26,369 nucleotides of DNA from Cellvibrionales bacterium UBA1963 (GCA_002336035.1 DDED01000216.1:1-26369), one strand, 5' to 3'; numbered from the stretch's first letter, positions 7,425-16,425 are shown. Notes: generated by a model from the sequence alone, not told the origin. Made by a program: numbers and translations.

Positions 7425-8246
7425 ATGGTTAATTCAAAGACCGTCGAACCCCTTGAACAGATCGCTTTCAATTTTAATGGTGCCGTATTGCAACCAACCA
7501 ACACGCAGCGTTTAACTGCGCACATTAAACCTAAAATAAATTATCAGCTGATTCGAAGTAAACGAAAAACACTGTCAATAATTGTTAAGCGTGCTTCGGT
7601 AATAGTCAGGGCTCCGCTAAAGGCCCCCCTGAGTTGGATAGACACCTTTGTCGACAGTAAAGAAAATTGGATTTTTCAACAAGTCGAGCAACAGAAGTTG
7701 CAGCTAAAAGATATATATCGCATCATCGATCATGCGATAATACCCGTCTTAGGTATTCCGCTATCACTGTCCATTAATCATAAAATGGACCGTGAGCGAG
7801 CATCAATTAAGGCTAATGATGATGGACTTGATATACTGCTGACCTCTCCCCTAACGATGTCCCAAGATGAGATTGAAAAAAAAAGCACCACTGTTTTTTT
7901 GACCTGGTTGAAAAAACAGGCACGCCAATATATGTCACTACAAACACACACTCTCGCCAAGCAGCTAGGTGTTGATAAAAAACTGCAGAATATCACTTAT
8001 AGACGCACCAAAAGCAAATGGGGGCATTGCACCAGTGAAGGTAATATTCAGTACAATCCACTCATCATTTTGGCACCATTATTTGTAATCGACTATATTA
8101 TAGCCCACGAAGTTTGCCACTTAAGTCACGCGAATCATTCAAAGCGTTTTTGGCAAATGGTTGAAAAGACATATCCACAAAGCAAGCATGCAGAGCGGTG
8201 GCTGGACCAACATGGGCATCGTTTAGCCATAGAAGCGAACAAATAA
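7425..8246 (+). CDS. YgjP-like M48-type metallopeptidase (DUF45)
   Basis: A 273-residue predicted zinc metallopeptidase of the YgjP-like family (PF01863). The zinc motif HEVCH is at 228-232 within IIAHEVCHLSHANHSKRFW; the conserved upstream segment RRTKSKWGHCTSEGNI and NPLIILAP are also present. An N-terminal region with the RSKRKTLSIIVKR segment matches the family's beta-rich N-terminal half. There is no signal peptide, so it should be cytoplasmic. E. coli YgjP has been described as a UTP pyrophosphatase, so peptidase activity is not certain for every member. It is coupled to the DUF3301 gene (two-base gap). Its stop is only nine bases from that of the convergent sbcB gene. Confidence 0.9.
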   Translation: MVNSKTVEPLEQIAFNFNGAVLQPTNTQRLTAHIKPKINYQLIRSKRKTLSIIVKRASVIVRAPLKAPLSWIDTFVDSKENWIFQQVEQQKLQLKDIYRIIDHAIIPVLGIPLSLSINHKMDRERASIKANDDGLDILLTSPLTMSQDEIEKKSTTVFLTWLKKQARQYMSLQTHTLAKQLGVDKKLQNITYRRTKSKWGHCTSEGNIQYNPLIILAPLFVIDYIIAHEVCHLSHANHSKRFWQMVEKTYPQSKHAERWLDQHGHRLAIEANK

Positions 8247-8255
8247 CTGAAGTTA

Positions 8256-9680
8256 CTACGAACTCAGCTGGCGAAATTTGTCTTCAAGGTATTGATTTAA
8301 TTGATCAAGTAATGCAGTTTTTTCAGGTTTCGCTACTTTTAATTGTTGGATATTATCACGTTCTTTTTCCAACCGATTATCGACACCATGCAAGCATTTA
8401 TCACGACAAAATTCGATCCAGTCTTGCTGTTCTTCTGCCGTCAAACTGCTAGGAAAATTACGCGCTCGATAGCGAAATAATAACGCGACTAAACGAGCGT
8501 CTTGAAACGGAAAGACTTGATCAGACAACTCGGAGGCGCTCGCTGAAACAACCGACGCCATTAGCCTCTTATCATTATTAGGAATAAAACCATCATATAA
8601 TAAAGCTTCTGCGTCTTTTCCGGTATTATCATACTCAGTGCCAGCAATGACCTGCTGTAATTTCTCGGGCAAATCTGCACTCGCTAAATAGCGTTGCCGA
8701 TGACGCTCACAAACTTCAAGGTCTAAATTCAGTCGTTTAGCGGCGGTTGCATTAAGAAGCTTGGGTGTTAATACGATCGGGCACTTATTAATATGAATCG
8801 ATTTTATAGGTATGCGATCAATGCCACTGGGCAGGTCTTTAGCACGAGTAAATAATAACGCTGACAGTTCTTCAATGGGTAAATTTAAGACAGGGTCAGG
8901 GCTATAACGCAAATCAAGACAAATAATTTCGTTTTTATTTTTTAAGCTTTGTGCCACAGGCAGCACCAATGAAGCGGCTTTACTCTCAGGCCCAAAACGG
9001 GAAGAGATATGCAAGATAGGCTTGCCAGCGCCCAGCTCAAGTAGATTTGAAACTTTCAATTTTTTCCTAAGCTCAAATATATGTTGAAATAGTTCAGGTT
9101 GTTTTTGCTTGATAAGCTTGGCAACTGCGATAGTAGCATAGACATCAGACAACGCATCATGAGCAGAATGATGCTCAAGGTTATTAGCAACGGTTAAGTC
9201 CTCAAGACGAAAAGAGACCGTGCCATCGTCACGTTGCGGCCAGTGAATTCCATCGGGCCGCAAGGCGTAACACAAGCGCGCCATGTCAATAATGTCCCAT
9301 CGAGAATTATTGTTTTCCCATTCACGCGCATAGGGGTCATAAAAGTTACGATACAATCCATAACGGGTCACTTCATCATCAAAGCGAATACTGTTATAGC
9401 CAACTCCGCAGGTCTGTGGCTGAGCAAGCTCATAGTGAATAGCGGCAAAAAATTCTCGCTCGCTAACCCCCTGTTGCTCGACCTGCTGAGGCGTCATGCC
9501 GGTCACCATACAAGCCTCAGCATGGGGAATAACATCTAAAGAAGGTTTACAGAGAATATTTAGCGGCTGACCGATAATATTAAAGTTCATATCGGTTCGC
9601 ACACCAGCAAACTGCGAGGGCATATCCGAGGCTGGATTAACACCCCAAGTTTCATAATCGTGCCAATAAAAAGTATCCAT
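8256..9680 (-). CDS. sbcB: Exodeoxyribonuclease I
   Basis: Single-strand-specific 3'-5' DNA exonuclease used in recombination, mismatch repair and removal of 3' overhangs. At 474 residues it is one shorter than E. coli ExoI. The DEDDh active site is intact: Asp8 and Glu10 in WHDYETWG, Asp101 in IRFDDE, His174 and Asp179 in HSAHDALSD, each exactly seven positions before the E. coli residue. The SH3-like and C-terminal domains follow, with the expected end near QLNQYLEDKF. The start ATG at 9680 is 27 bases after the ABC exporter stop, so it may be read through from that gene and the hsa genes; that would be an odd partner set, and sbcB may have its own promoter inside the exporter gene. Confidence 0.95.
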   Translation of the reverse strand: MDTFYWHDYETWGVNPASDMPSQFAGVRTDMNFNIIGQPLNILCKPSLDVIPHAEACMVTGMTPQQVEQQGVSEREFFAAIHYELAQPQTCGVGYNSIRFDDEVTRYGLYRNFYDPYAREWENNNSRWDIIDMARLCYALRPDGIHWPQRDDGTVSFRLEDLTVANNLEHHSAHDALSDVYATIAVAKLIKQKQPELFQHIFELRKKLKVSNLLELGAGKPILHISSRFGPESKAASLVLPVAQSLKNKNEIICLDLRYSPDPVLNLPIEELSALLFTRAKDLPSGIDRIPIKSIHINKCPIVLTPKLLNATAAKRLNLDLEVCERHRQRYLASADLPEKLQQVIAGTEYDNTGKDAEALLYDGFIPNNDKRLMASVVSASASELSDQVFPFQDARLVALLFRYRARNFPSSLTAEEQQDWIEFCRDKCLHGVDNRLEKERDNIQQLKVAKPEKTALLDQLNQYLEDKFRQLSS

Positions 9681-9707
9681 TGATGTTCCAAGCTTAAGTA
9701 GATGGAA

Positions 9708-11555
9708 TTATTGTTCAGAGAATTGGTACCTAGCAAGCTTTGCATAGAGCGGCGAGCTTTTCAAGAGACTACTATGGTCGCCCTCTGCAACTAACCGACC
9801 TTGGTCCATAACGGCAATACTGTCAGCATGCAAAATAGTCGATAATCGGTGAGCAATAATGACGGTGGTGCGACCCTGCATTAGTGCAGCTAAAGCACGC
9901 TGCACATGAAACTCACTCTCAGTATCAAGCGCACTGGTCGCTTCATCGAGCATTAAAATCCGAGGATTTTTTAAAACTGCACGGGCTATAGCAATGCGTT
10001 GTTTTTGGCCACCGGATAACCGCACACCTTGCTCACCCAAAAAACTTTGATAACCTTGTGGCAAGCGGGTAATAAATTCATCAGCATGAGCGGCCTTTGC
10101 CGCTGCAACAACTTCGGCATCGCTCGCTTCTGGCTTGCCATAGCGTATATTAGTGGCCACATCATTGGTAAATAAAACCGGTTGCTGTGCCACAACAGCC
10201 ATCTGGCGCCTTAAAAATTGAGGGTCTAATTGACTAACATCAGCTCCACCTAACACGACCTGGCCTGATTGCGGGTCATAAAACCGCTGTAATAATTCAA
10301 ATACGGTTGATTTCCCAGCACCAGAAGGACCGACTAAAGCAATGACTTTACCTTCGGGAAGTTGCAATGAAAAATCAATTAACGCCGGCTGGTCGGGCCT
10401 TGAGGGGTAGCAGAAGTTTACTTGCCGAAAACTCAATTCAGCTTTCAATGTTTCAGCTTTCAATGCTTCAACCTTAAGTTCATTTCCGCCTTGTTTGATG
10501 AGGCTATCGACCGCTAACAACTCAATCAATCGCTCCGTCGCACCTGCAGCGCGCAACAGATCAGAAAAGACTTCCGAGATTGTCGCTACACCCATAGCGA
10601 CTAACATGGCATAAAATATAAATGCAGCTAAATCACCGGCAGTCATGACACCAAGAATTACGTCTCGACCGCCAAACCAAAGCATCACAGCCAGCGCTAA
10701 AAAAACCATCATAATGACTGAAGCTATTAAAAAAGCACGGTGCTTAATTCGCAGCTTAGCAAACATGAAAGCCCGCTCTACATGACGCGCAAAAGCGATT
10801 CTTTCTTGGGGCTCTTGAGTATAACTTTGAACAGTTTTAATATTTTGAATGATTTCTCCGGCATAACTACCGACATCAGCAATAGAATCCTGACTGTCTC
10901 TCGACAATTTCTTCACTCGCTTACCAAAAAGAATCATGGGTAAGATAACCAATGGAACTACCCATATAACCTTAAAAACCAAAAAAGCATTGGTAACGAA
11001 CAACATCACTAAACCGCCCAGAGTCGTTAGCGAACTTCTTAGGGCCATCGATACTGAGCTGCCAATAATGGTCTGTAATAATGTTGTGTCGGTAGTTAAT
11101 CGAGAGGTTATCTCACCGCTGCGGTTGGTTTCAAAAAAACTTGGATGAAGATGAGTTAAGTGATTAAAAACAGCCGTTCGAATATCAGCGCTAACTCTTT
11201 CACCGAGCCAAGAAACCAAATAAAAACGAGTAAATGTGCCCGCCGCCATAATTAATGCCAACACAACTAAGACCAGCAGTGATTGATTCAATAACTGCAT
11301 CGAGTCTTGACCAAAGCCAACGTCGATAACTAACTTAATCCCCTGCCCCATTAAGAGACTAATTGCAGAGGTAATAATTAAGGCGAATAAAGCTCCCAGC
11401 CAATAAGCTCGATAGGGTTTTATGTAAGTAAGCAAATACCTTAGCGATGAAAGCTTTTGAGGCGGCTTATTATCGCCTGCATTCACGATCGAATTGATCG
11501 ATTGCAAATGCATCATGGCTGGGTCTATTTTTTCAGAAATAACATCATCTGACAT
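9708..11555 (-). CDS. ABC exporter, fused permease and ATPase (MsbA-related)
   Basis: A 615-residue half-transporter expected to act as a homodimer in the inner membrane. Six membrane helices occupy about residues 50-335, and the nucleotide-binding domain about 372-610. Visible motifs are Walker A GPSGAGKST (409-417), signature LSGGQKQR (513-520), Walker B ILMLDE (533-538), the D-loop SALD and the switch histidine in IIAHRLST. The type resembles the MsbA-related exporters of proteobacteria (TIGR02204), whose substrate is not established; true MsbA is less likely. The N-terminus is about 30 residues longer than usual. A tandem 15-base repeat lies in the linker before the ATPase domain. The ATG is only six bases after the hsaD stop and lacks a clear ribosome binding site, suggesting coupling to the hsa operon. 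Confidence 0.9.
   Translation of the reverse strand: MSDDVISEKIDPAMMHLQSINSIVNAGDNKPPQKLSSLRYLLTYIKPYRAYWLGALFALIITSAISLLMGQGIKLVIDVGFGQDSMQLLNQSLLVLVVLALIMAAGTFTRFYLVSWLGERVSADIRTAVFNHLTHLHPSFFETNRSGEITSRLTTDTTLLQTIIGSSVSMALRSSLTTLGGLVMLFVTNAFLVFKVIWVVPLVILPMILFGKRVKKLSRDSQDSIADVGSYAGEIIQNIKTVQSYTQEPQERIAFARHVERAFMFAKLRIKHRAFLIASVIMMVFLALAVMLWFGGRDVILGVMTAGDLAAFIFYAMLVAMGVATISEVFSDLLRAAGATERLIELLAVDSLIKQGGNELKVEALKAETLKAELSFRQVNFCYPSRPDQPALIDFSLQLPEGKVIALVGPSGAGKSTVFELLQRFYDPQSGQVVLGGADVSQLDPQFLRRQMAVVAQQPVLFTNDVATNIRYGKPEASDAEVVAAAKAAHADEFITRLPQGYQSFLGEQGVRLSGGQKQRIAIARAVLKNPRILMLDEATSALDTESEFHVQRALAALMQGRTTVIIAHRLSTILHADSIAVMDQGRLVAEGDHSSLLKSSPLYAKLARYQFSEQ
10440..10469 (-). repeat. In-frame 15-base tandem repeat in the ABC exporter linker
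   Basis: Two 15-base units (10440-10454 and 10455-10469) match at 14 of 15 positions. They encode EALKA and ETLKA, extending a helical stretch between the membrane domain and the ATPase domain. This is a recent-looking duplication that keeps the frame. Confidence 0.85.
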
Positions 11556-11561
11556 CGATGC

Positions 11562-12416
11562 TTAGCGCTGTAAAAATGAAAGCGTAACACTTTCAAACTC
11601 GGCTTTACGTTCAATCATAGCCCAGTGTCCACAGTTAGGGAAAATATGCAATTCGGCATTGGGAATAAGCCTCATCGGCAACAGAGCCATATCAACAGGT
11701 GTTACTCGATCATCACGACCCCAGGTAACGAGTGTTGGCACTGTAATAGAACCTAAATGAGCAATCCTTGCGGTTGCATCAGGACCACGGAAAGCGGCAG
11801 CCATTACCTGCTGAGTTTCTCTTGAATACATCAATCGACTGGTTGCTAACGTTTTTGCTTCAAGGGCTCGCTCCATGCGAGTATTAATTAACTCCTCTGT
11901 GACCATAGCTTGATCAAACACCATCGAGCGGAGCCATGCAATAATCTTTTCACGAGTGGGATCTTCAACAAAGTTAGTGAGCAGATTAAGCCCCTCGCAG
12001 GGGAAAGGCGAAAATAAGTTCATGCCTAAGCCGCCAATAGTCACGTAACGATTCACTCGTTCGCTGTGCTGTGCCGCTAAGTAACCACCAACGATGCCAC
12101 CTAATGAGTTGCCGATAAGGTGCGATTTATCAATCCCTAGGCCGTCTAAGAGACGGATACAGGCACTGACGCATTCAACCACTGGATTGCCTTCAACGGG
12201 ATCACTGCCGCCGTAGCCTGGCAAGTCAATAATTAAACACCGAAAATGAGCGGCAAAAAAAGGTAGGTTACCTTCAAAATTTGCCCACCCACTAACACCA
12301 GGCCCAGAACCATGGATCATCAATAATGCAGGGCCGTCACCCGCCTCGTGATAGTGAATAACACCCTGCTCCGTAGCCAGTGTTCGACGGGTCGACTCAA
12401 AATCAAAATCTGACAT
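11562..12416 (-). CDS. hsaD: Meta-cleavage product hydrolase (HsaD/BphD-like)
   Basis: Alpha/beta-hydrolase of 284 residues that splits the C-C bond of a ring-opened 2-hydroxy-6-oxo-dienoate, giving 2-hydroxypenta-2,4-dienoate (or a homologue) and a carboxylic acid. The catalytic triad is Ser104 (GNSLGG), Asp236 (WGRDD) and His264 (CGHWAMIE); the Asp-to-His spacing of 28 is the same as in BphD. The oxyanion segment HGSGPGVSGWANF, the FSPFPCEGLNLL lid region and FDQAMVTEELI are typical of this hydrolase group. HsaD is favoured over BphD or MhpC because an HsaA-like gene is nearby, but substrate specificity is not readable here. ATG at 12416 is preferred over a GTG four codons upstream. It lies 27 bases after hsaF. 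Confidence 0.88.
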   Translation of the reverse strand: MSDFDFESTRRTLATEQGVIHYHEAGDGPALLMIHGSGPGVSGWANFEGNLPFFAAHFRCLIIDLPGYGGSDPVEGNPVVECVSACIRLLDGLGIDKSHLIGNSLGGIVGGYLAAQHSERVNRYVTIGGLGMNLFSPFPCEGLNLLTNFVEDPTREKIIAWLRSMVFDQAMVTEELINTRMERALEAKTLATSRLMYSRETQQVMAAAFRGPDATARIAHLGSITVPTLVTWGRDDRVTPVDMALLPMRLIPNAELHIFPNCGHWAMIERKAEFESVTLSFLQR

Positions 12417-12443
12417 AAAATATCTCACTTTTTATTTTTTTAT

Positions 12444-13541
12444 TTACCCTTCTGAGGCAATGCTATGGTCTCGTTTATCAATCGATGCCGCGTAATCTTC
12501 TATACTCATCTCTAGATCTTTAGCCTTAAGCATGTCCAATGCGACATCAACAATCATATCTTCTTGGCCACCAACCATTTTTCGCCGGCCAAGCTCAACT
12601 AAAATATCTCGCGTTTCTAGGCCATAGGTCTCGGAGGCTTTTTCTGCATGCCGTAAAAAACTCGAGTAAACACCGGCATAGCCAAGTGATAGCGTTTCAC
12701 GATCAACGCGAACGGGTCTGTCTTGAAGCGGCCTGACGAGGTCGTCAGCCGCATCCATCAACGCGTAAAGATCCGTACCATGATTCCAGCCCATTCGCTC
12801 AATGGCAGCAATAAAAACCTCTAAAGGTGCGTTTCCCGCCCCCGCACCCATGCCCGCTAATGAAGCGTCCACTCGATTAGCGCCATGTTGCACAGCAACG
12901 ATCGAGTTTGCTACGCCCAACGCTAAGTTATGGTGCGCATGAATACCTCGCTCAGTTTTAGGATCCAAAATATCACCAAAGGCTTTAAATCGATCGGCAA
13001 CATCTTGCATGTTGAGTGCGCCCCCAGAGTCAACAACATACACACATTCTGCGCCATAAGACTCCATTAACTTAGCCTGTTCAGCTAAGCCTTTCGGAGT
13101 TTGCATATGTGACATCATTAAAAAGCCAACCGTGTCCATTCCTAACTCGCGAGCAAATTCAATGTGCTGCTTAGAAACATCGGCCTCAGTGCAGTGGGTG
13201 GCAACTCTTACTGAGCGGACGCCCATATCCCAAGCCCACTGAAGATCTTCTTTTACCGCGATACCCGGTAAGATCAATGTTGTCAGCTTGGCGTGCGTTA
13301 ACACCTCAGCGACTGCTGCGATCCACTCTTTATCAGTATGAGCGCCAAAGCCATAATTAAAACTCGTGCCCGACAAACCATCACCATGCGCCACTTCAAT
13401 AGCGTCAACCTTTGCGTCATCAAGAGCCTTAGCAATTTCTTTCACATGATCAATAGAGTACATATGACGTATAGCATGCATACCATCACGTAAACTCACA
13501 TCTTGGATATACACTTTATCTTTGCTTGGATCAATGCTCAT
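12444..13541 (-). CDS. hsaF: 4-hydroxy-2-oxovalerate aldolase
   Basis: A 365-residue class II, metal-dependent pyruvate aldolase that cleaves 4-hydroxy-2-oxoacids to pyruvate and an aldehyde. The HMGL-like TIM barrel is recognisable from the metal-binding start QDVSLRDGMHAIRH, then EVAHGDGLSG, YVVDSGGALN and the second metal site HAHHNLALGVANS, followed by DASLAGMGAGAGNAPLEV. The C-terminal domain (about 275-350) is the DmpG communication domain that forms a channelling complex with the acylating aldehyde dehydrogenase encoded by the gene just upstream. The ribosome binding site is GGGGAG. The family is the same in phenol (DmpG), biphenyl (BphI), phenylpropionate (MhpE) and steroid (HsaF) pathways; the symbol follows context. 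Confidence 0.93.
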   Translation of the reverse strand: MSIDPSKDKVYIQDVSLRDGMHAIRHMYSIDHVKEIAKALDDAKVDAIEVAHGDGLSGTSFNYGFGAHTDKEWIAAVAEVLTHAKLTTLILPGIAVKEDLQWAWDMGVRSVRVATHCTEADVSKQHIEFARELGMDTVGFLMMSHMQTPKGLAEQAKLMESYGAECVYVVDSGGALNMQDVADRFKAFGDILDPKTERGIHAHHNLALGVANSIVAVQHGANRVDASLAGMGAGAGNAPLEVFIAAIERMGWNHGTDLYALMDAADDLVRPLQDRPVRVDRETLSLGYAGVYSSFLRHAEKASETYGLETRDILVELGRRKMVGGQEDMIVDVALDMLKAKDLEMSIEDYAASIDKRDHSIASEG

Positions 13542-13562
13542 TGTTTATTCTCCCCTCGCGTT

Positions 13563-14495
13563 TTAGGCAGCAACCGCATATTTTAATTGGGCCAATCGCT
13601 CAGCAGTGCCTAGCGCCGCTGATGTCATAATATCTAAATTACCTGCATACGATGGCAAATAATGTGCGGCGCCTTCAACCTCTAAAAAGATCGAAGATTT
13701 AACACCAAAAAAATCGCCATAGCCTGGAATATGAAGTGGTGCCGATTGGCTAAAATGCTCGAATTGCACTTCCTGCTTTAAACTATAACCAGGAACATAT
13801 GTCTTAACCCCTGCCACCATCTGATCCACTGAATCAATTATTTTTTGCTCCTCAACGGGTGCCGATAAAGTAAATATCGTATTTCGCATAATCATGGGTG
13901 GCTCAGCTGGATTTAAAATAATAATCGCCTTGCCCCTTTTAGCACCGCCAACCACTTCGATACCCCGGGAAGTGGTTTGAGTAAACTCATCAATATTGGC
14001 ACGTGTGCCGGGACCCGCTGAACGAGATGATACTGAGGAAACAATTTCTGCATAGTGAACTTCAGCCACTCGACTCACTGCGGCCACCATTGGAATAGTC
14101 GCCTGTCCACCGCACGTCACCATATTGACATTCGGCTGATCTAAATGCTCTTCTAAGTTGACCACAGGAATCGTGTATGGCCCAATTGCAGCCGGCGTAA
14201 GATCCACAACCTGCTTACCATACTGCTGCAAAACCTCATTATGATGCTTGTGAGCGTATGCCGAAGTTGCATCAAAACAAATACGTATCTCATCAAAATG
14301 ACTCATTTTAACGAGGCCATCAATACCTTCATGCGTCGTCGGTACGCCCATCCGTTCTGCACGAGCCAAACCATCAGATGCTGGATCGATACCGACCATA
14401 GCAGCCATTTCTAGATGTTCAGAGCTGCGAATAATTTTAATCATAAGGTCGGTACCAATATTGCCTGACCCAATGATTGCGACTTTTACTTTCAT
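13563..14495 (-). CDS. hsaG: Acetaldehyde dehydrogenase (acylating)
   Basis: A 310-residue NAD+ and CoA-dependent enzyme that turns the aldehyde released by the aldolase into acyl-CoA (acetyl-CoA from acetaldehyde, propanoyl-CoA from propanal in steroid degradation). Visible features are the N-terminal Rossmann motif AIIGSGNIGTDL, the FDATSAYAH segment, the catalytic Cys128 in NMVTCGGQATIPM, and the late VQFEHFSQSAPLHIPGYGDF region. Length and motifs match DmpF/BphJ/MhpF/HsaG. A GGGAGG ribosome binding site precedes the ATG. It is the first gene of an operon with hsaF (21-base gap) and hsaD, and should form a heterotetramer with HsaF. The preceding 157 bases contain a candidate promoter. Confidence 0.94.
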   Translation of the reverse strand: MKVKVAIIGSGNIGTDLMIKIIRSSEHLEMAAMVGIDPASDGLARAERMGVPTTHEGIDGLVKMSHFDEIRICFDATSAYAHKHHNEVLQQYGKQVVDLTPAAIGPYTIPVVNLEEHLDQPNVNMVTCGGQATIPMVAAVSRVAEVHYAEIVSSVSSRSAGPGTRANIDEFTQTTSRGIEVVGGAKRGKAIIILNPAEPPMIMRNTIFTLSAPVEEQKIIDSVDQMVAGVKTYVPGYSLKQEVQFEHFSQSAPLHIPGYGDFFGVKSSIFLEVEGAAHYLPSYAGNLDIMTSAALGTAERLAQLKYAVAA

Positions 14496-14578
14496 AGCGA
14501 AAGCCTCCCGAATTAGTTAGTTAAATACATAACTCAGACAATTACATAGAACCATCTAAGGTTATAAAAAGCGTTGTC

Positions 14579-14587
14579 ATCATACCA
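14579..14587 (-). promoter_or_regulatory. Candidate extended -10 promoter of hsaGFD
   Basis: On the minus strand TGG-TATGAT reads as an extended -10 (TGn plus TATGAT), 84 bases before the hsaG start. No consensus -35 lies at the expected distance, which extended -10 promoters can tolerate. It is the best candidate in the 157-base gap. Confidence 0.4.
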
Positions 14588-14652
14588 TGAGACAAGGCCG
14601 TGAATGATACAATAAACATCGTTTAAAGTTGACTGTTTGAACTGATTTGCTA

Positions 14653-15423
14653 TTAACTTTTCTCGCTGCGTCCCTTTTTAATGACCTCTTCACGACGGCC
14701 TGCAAGTAAATGTGCAGCCGCATTTTTAGCTGACTCAATGGCAACTTGTTCCTCATATATCATTGCTTCTTTCAAGTGCATACTAAAACCATCGTCAATT
14801 AACTTTTTATATTGACGCATAATATGCGGCACACAGGCACACATTTCTTTTGCCATCTCAATCGCAACGGGCAGCAATTCATCAGTGGCAACCACGCGAT
14901 TAACTAAACCCCATTCATAGGCCTCTTTGGCAAATAACGGCCTACCAGTTAGAGACAGTTCTTTTGCCCGAGACAATCCAATTAAACGAGGCAGTCGTTG
15001 ACTTAAACCCCAACCTGCTAAAATGCCGACTCTGGCATGCGTATCAGCAAACCGGGCGTTTTCGGATGCGATAATCACATCGCAGGCTAAGGCCAATTCA
15101 AACCCACCAGTAATAGCATGGCCATTAATAGCGCCAATAATTGGACCCTCGAACGCTTCTATTGCCCGCGCTATAATATTATCCGCGGTCTCAGCCGCCG
15201 TGCCCGAAGCAGGTGAGGCTAATTCCTTTAAGTCAAACCCGGCAGAAAATGCTTTTCCTTTGCCTGTAATGATTAATACTCTGATTGCTTCATCCGCTTG
15301 ACAGTCTTCTAACGCCTGCACAAAATCATCCCGTAATTCACGCGACAAAGCATTCATACTTTCCGGTCGATTTAAAGTCAGGATGGCATAACCGTCAGTT
15401 TTTTCTAATAGTATTTTGTTCAT
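14653..15423 (-). CDS. Enoyl-CoA hydratase/isomerase family protein
   Basis: A 256-residue crotonase-fold enzyme. The oxyanion-hole segments KAFSAGFDLKEL (57-68) and NGHAITGG (100-107) are present. Glu109 matches Glu144 of rat crotonase, but the second catalytic glutamate (Glu164) is replaced by His129 in FADTHARVGI, so plain syn-hydration is uncertain. The same FADTHARVGI-plus-GWGLSQRLPR signature occurs in a broad group annotated as enoyl-CoA hydratase. The start is ATG at 15423: an AAGGGA ribosome binding site lies just upstream, and the longer frame to 15531 would overlap the SDR gene. The gene is 29 bases after the SDR stop, so the two form an operon. Its role in steroid or fatty acid breakdown is inferred from the neighbourhood. 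Confidence 0.87.
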   Translation of the reverse strand: MNKILLEKTDGYAILTLNRPESMNALSRELRDDFVQALEDCQADEAIRVLIITGKGKAFSAGFDLKELASPASGTAAETADNIIARAIEAFEGPIIGAINGHAITGGFELALACDVIIASENARFADTHARVGILAGWGLSQRLPRLIGLSRAKELSLTGRPLFAKEAYEWGLVNRVVATDELLPVAIEMAKEMCACVPHIMRQYKKLIDDGFSMHLKEAMIYEEQVAIESAKNAAAHLLAGRREEVIKKGRSEKS

Positions 15424-15452
15424 GATTTTTCCCTTTTGAAGATTGCTCGTTA

Positions 15453-16289
15453 TCAGAGCAGTGATTCTATGGATAAAACACCTAAATGCTTTGCTATCGC
15501 AGGGCCTCGTAAAATATCGCGAGGCTGCCATGCCTCGGACGGCTCATTCTCAGCCAGCCAAGCCACCACCGCGGCAATGGCTTGAGGTGTGCATGACTTA
15601 AAACCCTTGAGTACTTTTTCGTCGATTCCCAATTCACGCATGACCTCAGTAATAACTGTGCCTGGCTCTAAATTAAACACCCTTAAACCGGTGTTTTTAT
15701 GTTCGGCGCGCAAAGAACCTGCCATTCGACCAAACGCCGCTTTTGAAGACGGGTAAGCAAATCCCCATCCACCTTCGGCAGCAGGGACCGGCGGATCATT
15801 AAACGCTGTAAATGAGACCATGTTAATGACGGTACTGACGTCAAGATCCAGCATACTGGGTAATAAACTTTTCACCAAGGCAAGTGGCGTGAATATATTA
15901 CTTTGATAAATGTTTTTTAACTGCTGATCCGTTACATCAAGTAAATTTTGCTGATTACCATCGCCTTGATAAACAGCGTTATTAAACAATAAATCAACGC
16001 TACCAAAGTGAGCAATTGCTTGTTCTGCGGCAGAAATGATGGATGCTTGATCCAAGATATCAGCTTTTAAACACAGGGCTTGCCCTCCTGCAGCATGGAC
16101 GGCTTGAGCAGTTGCGGCCAAGCTGCCTGGCAACGCTCGCTCGCCTACCGCGTAGTTTTGCGACTCGCCATCATTGAGCGTTCGAGCCGTTATAGCTACG
16201 TCCCAACCAACCTTGGCCAAAGCCACTGCAGATTCTGCTCCAATACCGCGACTGGCCCCAGTAATAAACGCCACTTTTCTGTTTGACAT
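15453..16289 (-). CDS. Short-chain dehydrogenase/reductase
   Basis: A 278-residue classical SDR using NAD(P)(H). The cofactor motif TGASRGIG is at 10-17, the NNAV variant of the NNAG motif at 103-106, and the active-site residues are Asn131, Ser159, Tyr179 and Lys183 (YPSSK). An insertion around residues 40-58 (NDGESQNYAVGERALPGS) and the stretch NDPPVPAAEGGWGF before the catalytic Tyr fit SDRs acting on bulky hydroxyacyl or steroid substrates, but the substrate cannot be named. ATG at 16289 is favoured over 16301 because GGGGA lies five bases ahead of it and the beta strand then begins immediately. It pairs with the crotonase downstream and is divergent from the LLM oxidoreductase gene. Confidence 0.9.
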   Translation of the reverse strand: MSNRKVAFITGASRGIGAESAVALAKVGWDVAITARTLNDGESQNYAVGERALPGSLAATAQAVHAAGGQALCLKADILDQASIISAAEQAIAHFGSVDLLFNNAVYQGDGNQQNLLDVTDQQLKNIYQSNIFTPLALVKSLLPSMLDLDVSTVINMVSFTAFNDPPVPAAEGGWGFAYPSSKAAFGRMAGSLRAEHKNTGLRVFNLEPGTVITEVMRELGIDEKVLKGFKSCTPQAIAAVVAWLAENEPSEAWQPRDILRGPAIAKHLGVLSIESLL

Positions 16290-16425
16290 TGCCGTCCCCA
16301 TAATTAAGTATTTACGTTATTTAAATCAGTATCCAATGGTTGAAGGCCGCTTCGCACTTTCGACGCGTTATTTTTTGCTTAAAAAGCATCATCCAGAAAA
16401 CGAAGTGTAATGGCTTCTTAGGTAC

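Noticed and set aside
14653..15531. Longer start for the second crotonase at 15531.
   Set aside because: It would overlap the SDR gene by 79 bases and adds 36 residues before the domain; ATG at 15423 has an AAGGGA site.
16370..16393. TGCTT/AAGCA hairpin near the LLM-SDR divergent region considered as a terminator.
   Set aside because: The stem is short and on neither strand is it followed by a T run; both genes start, rather than end, here.
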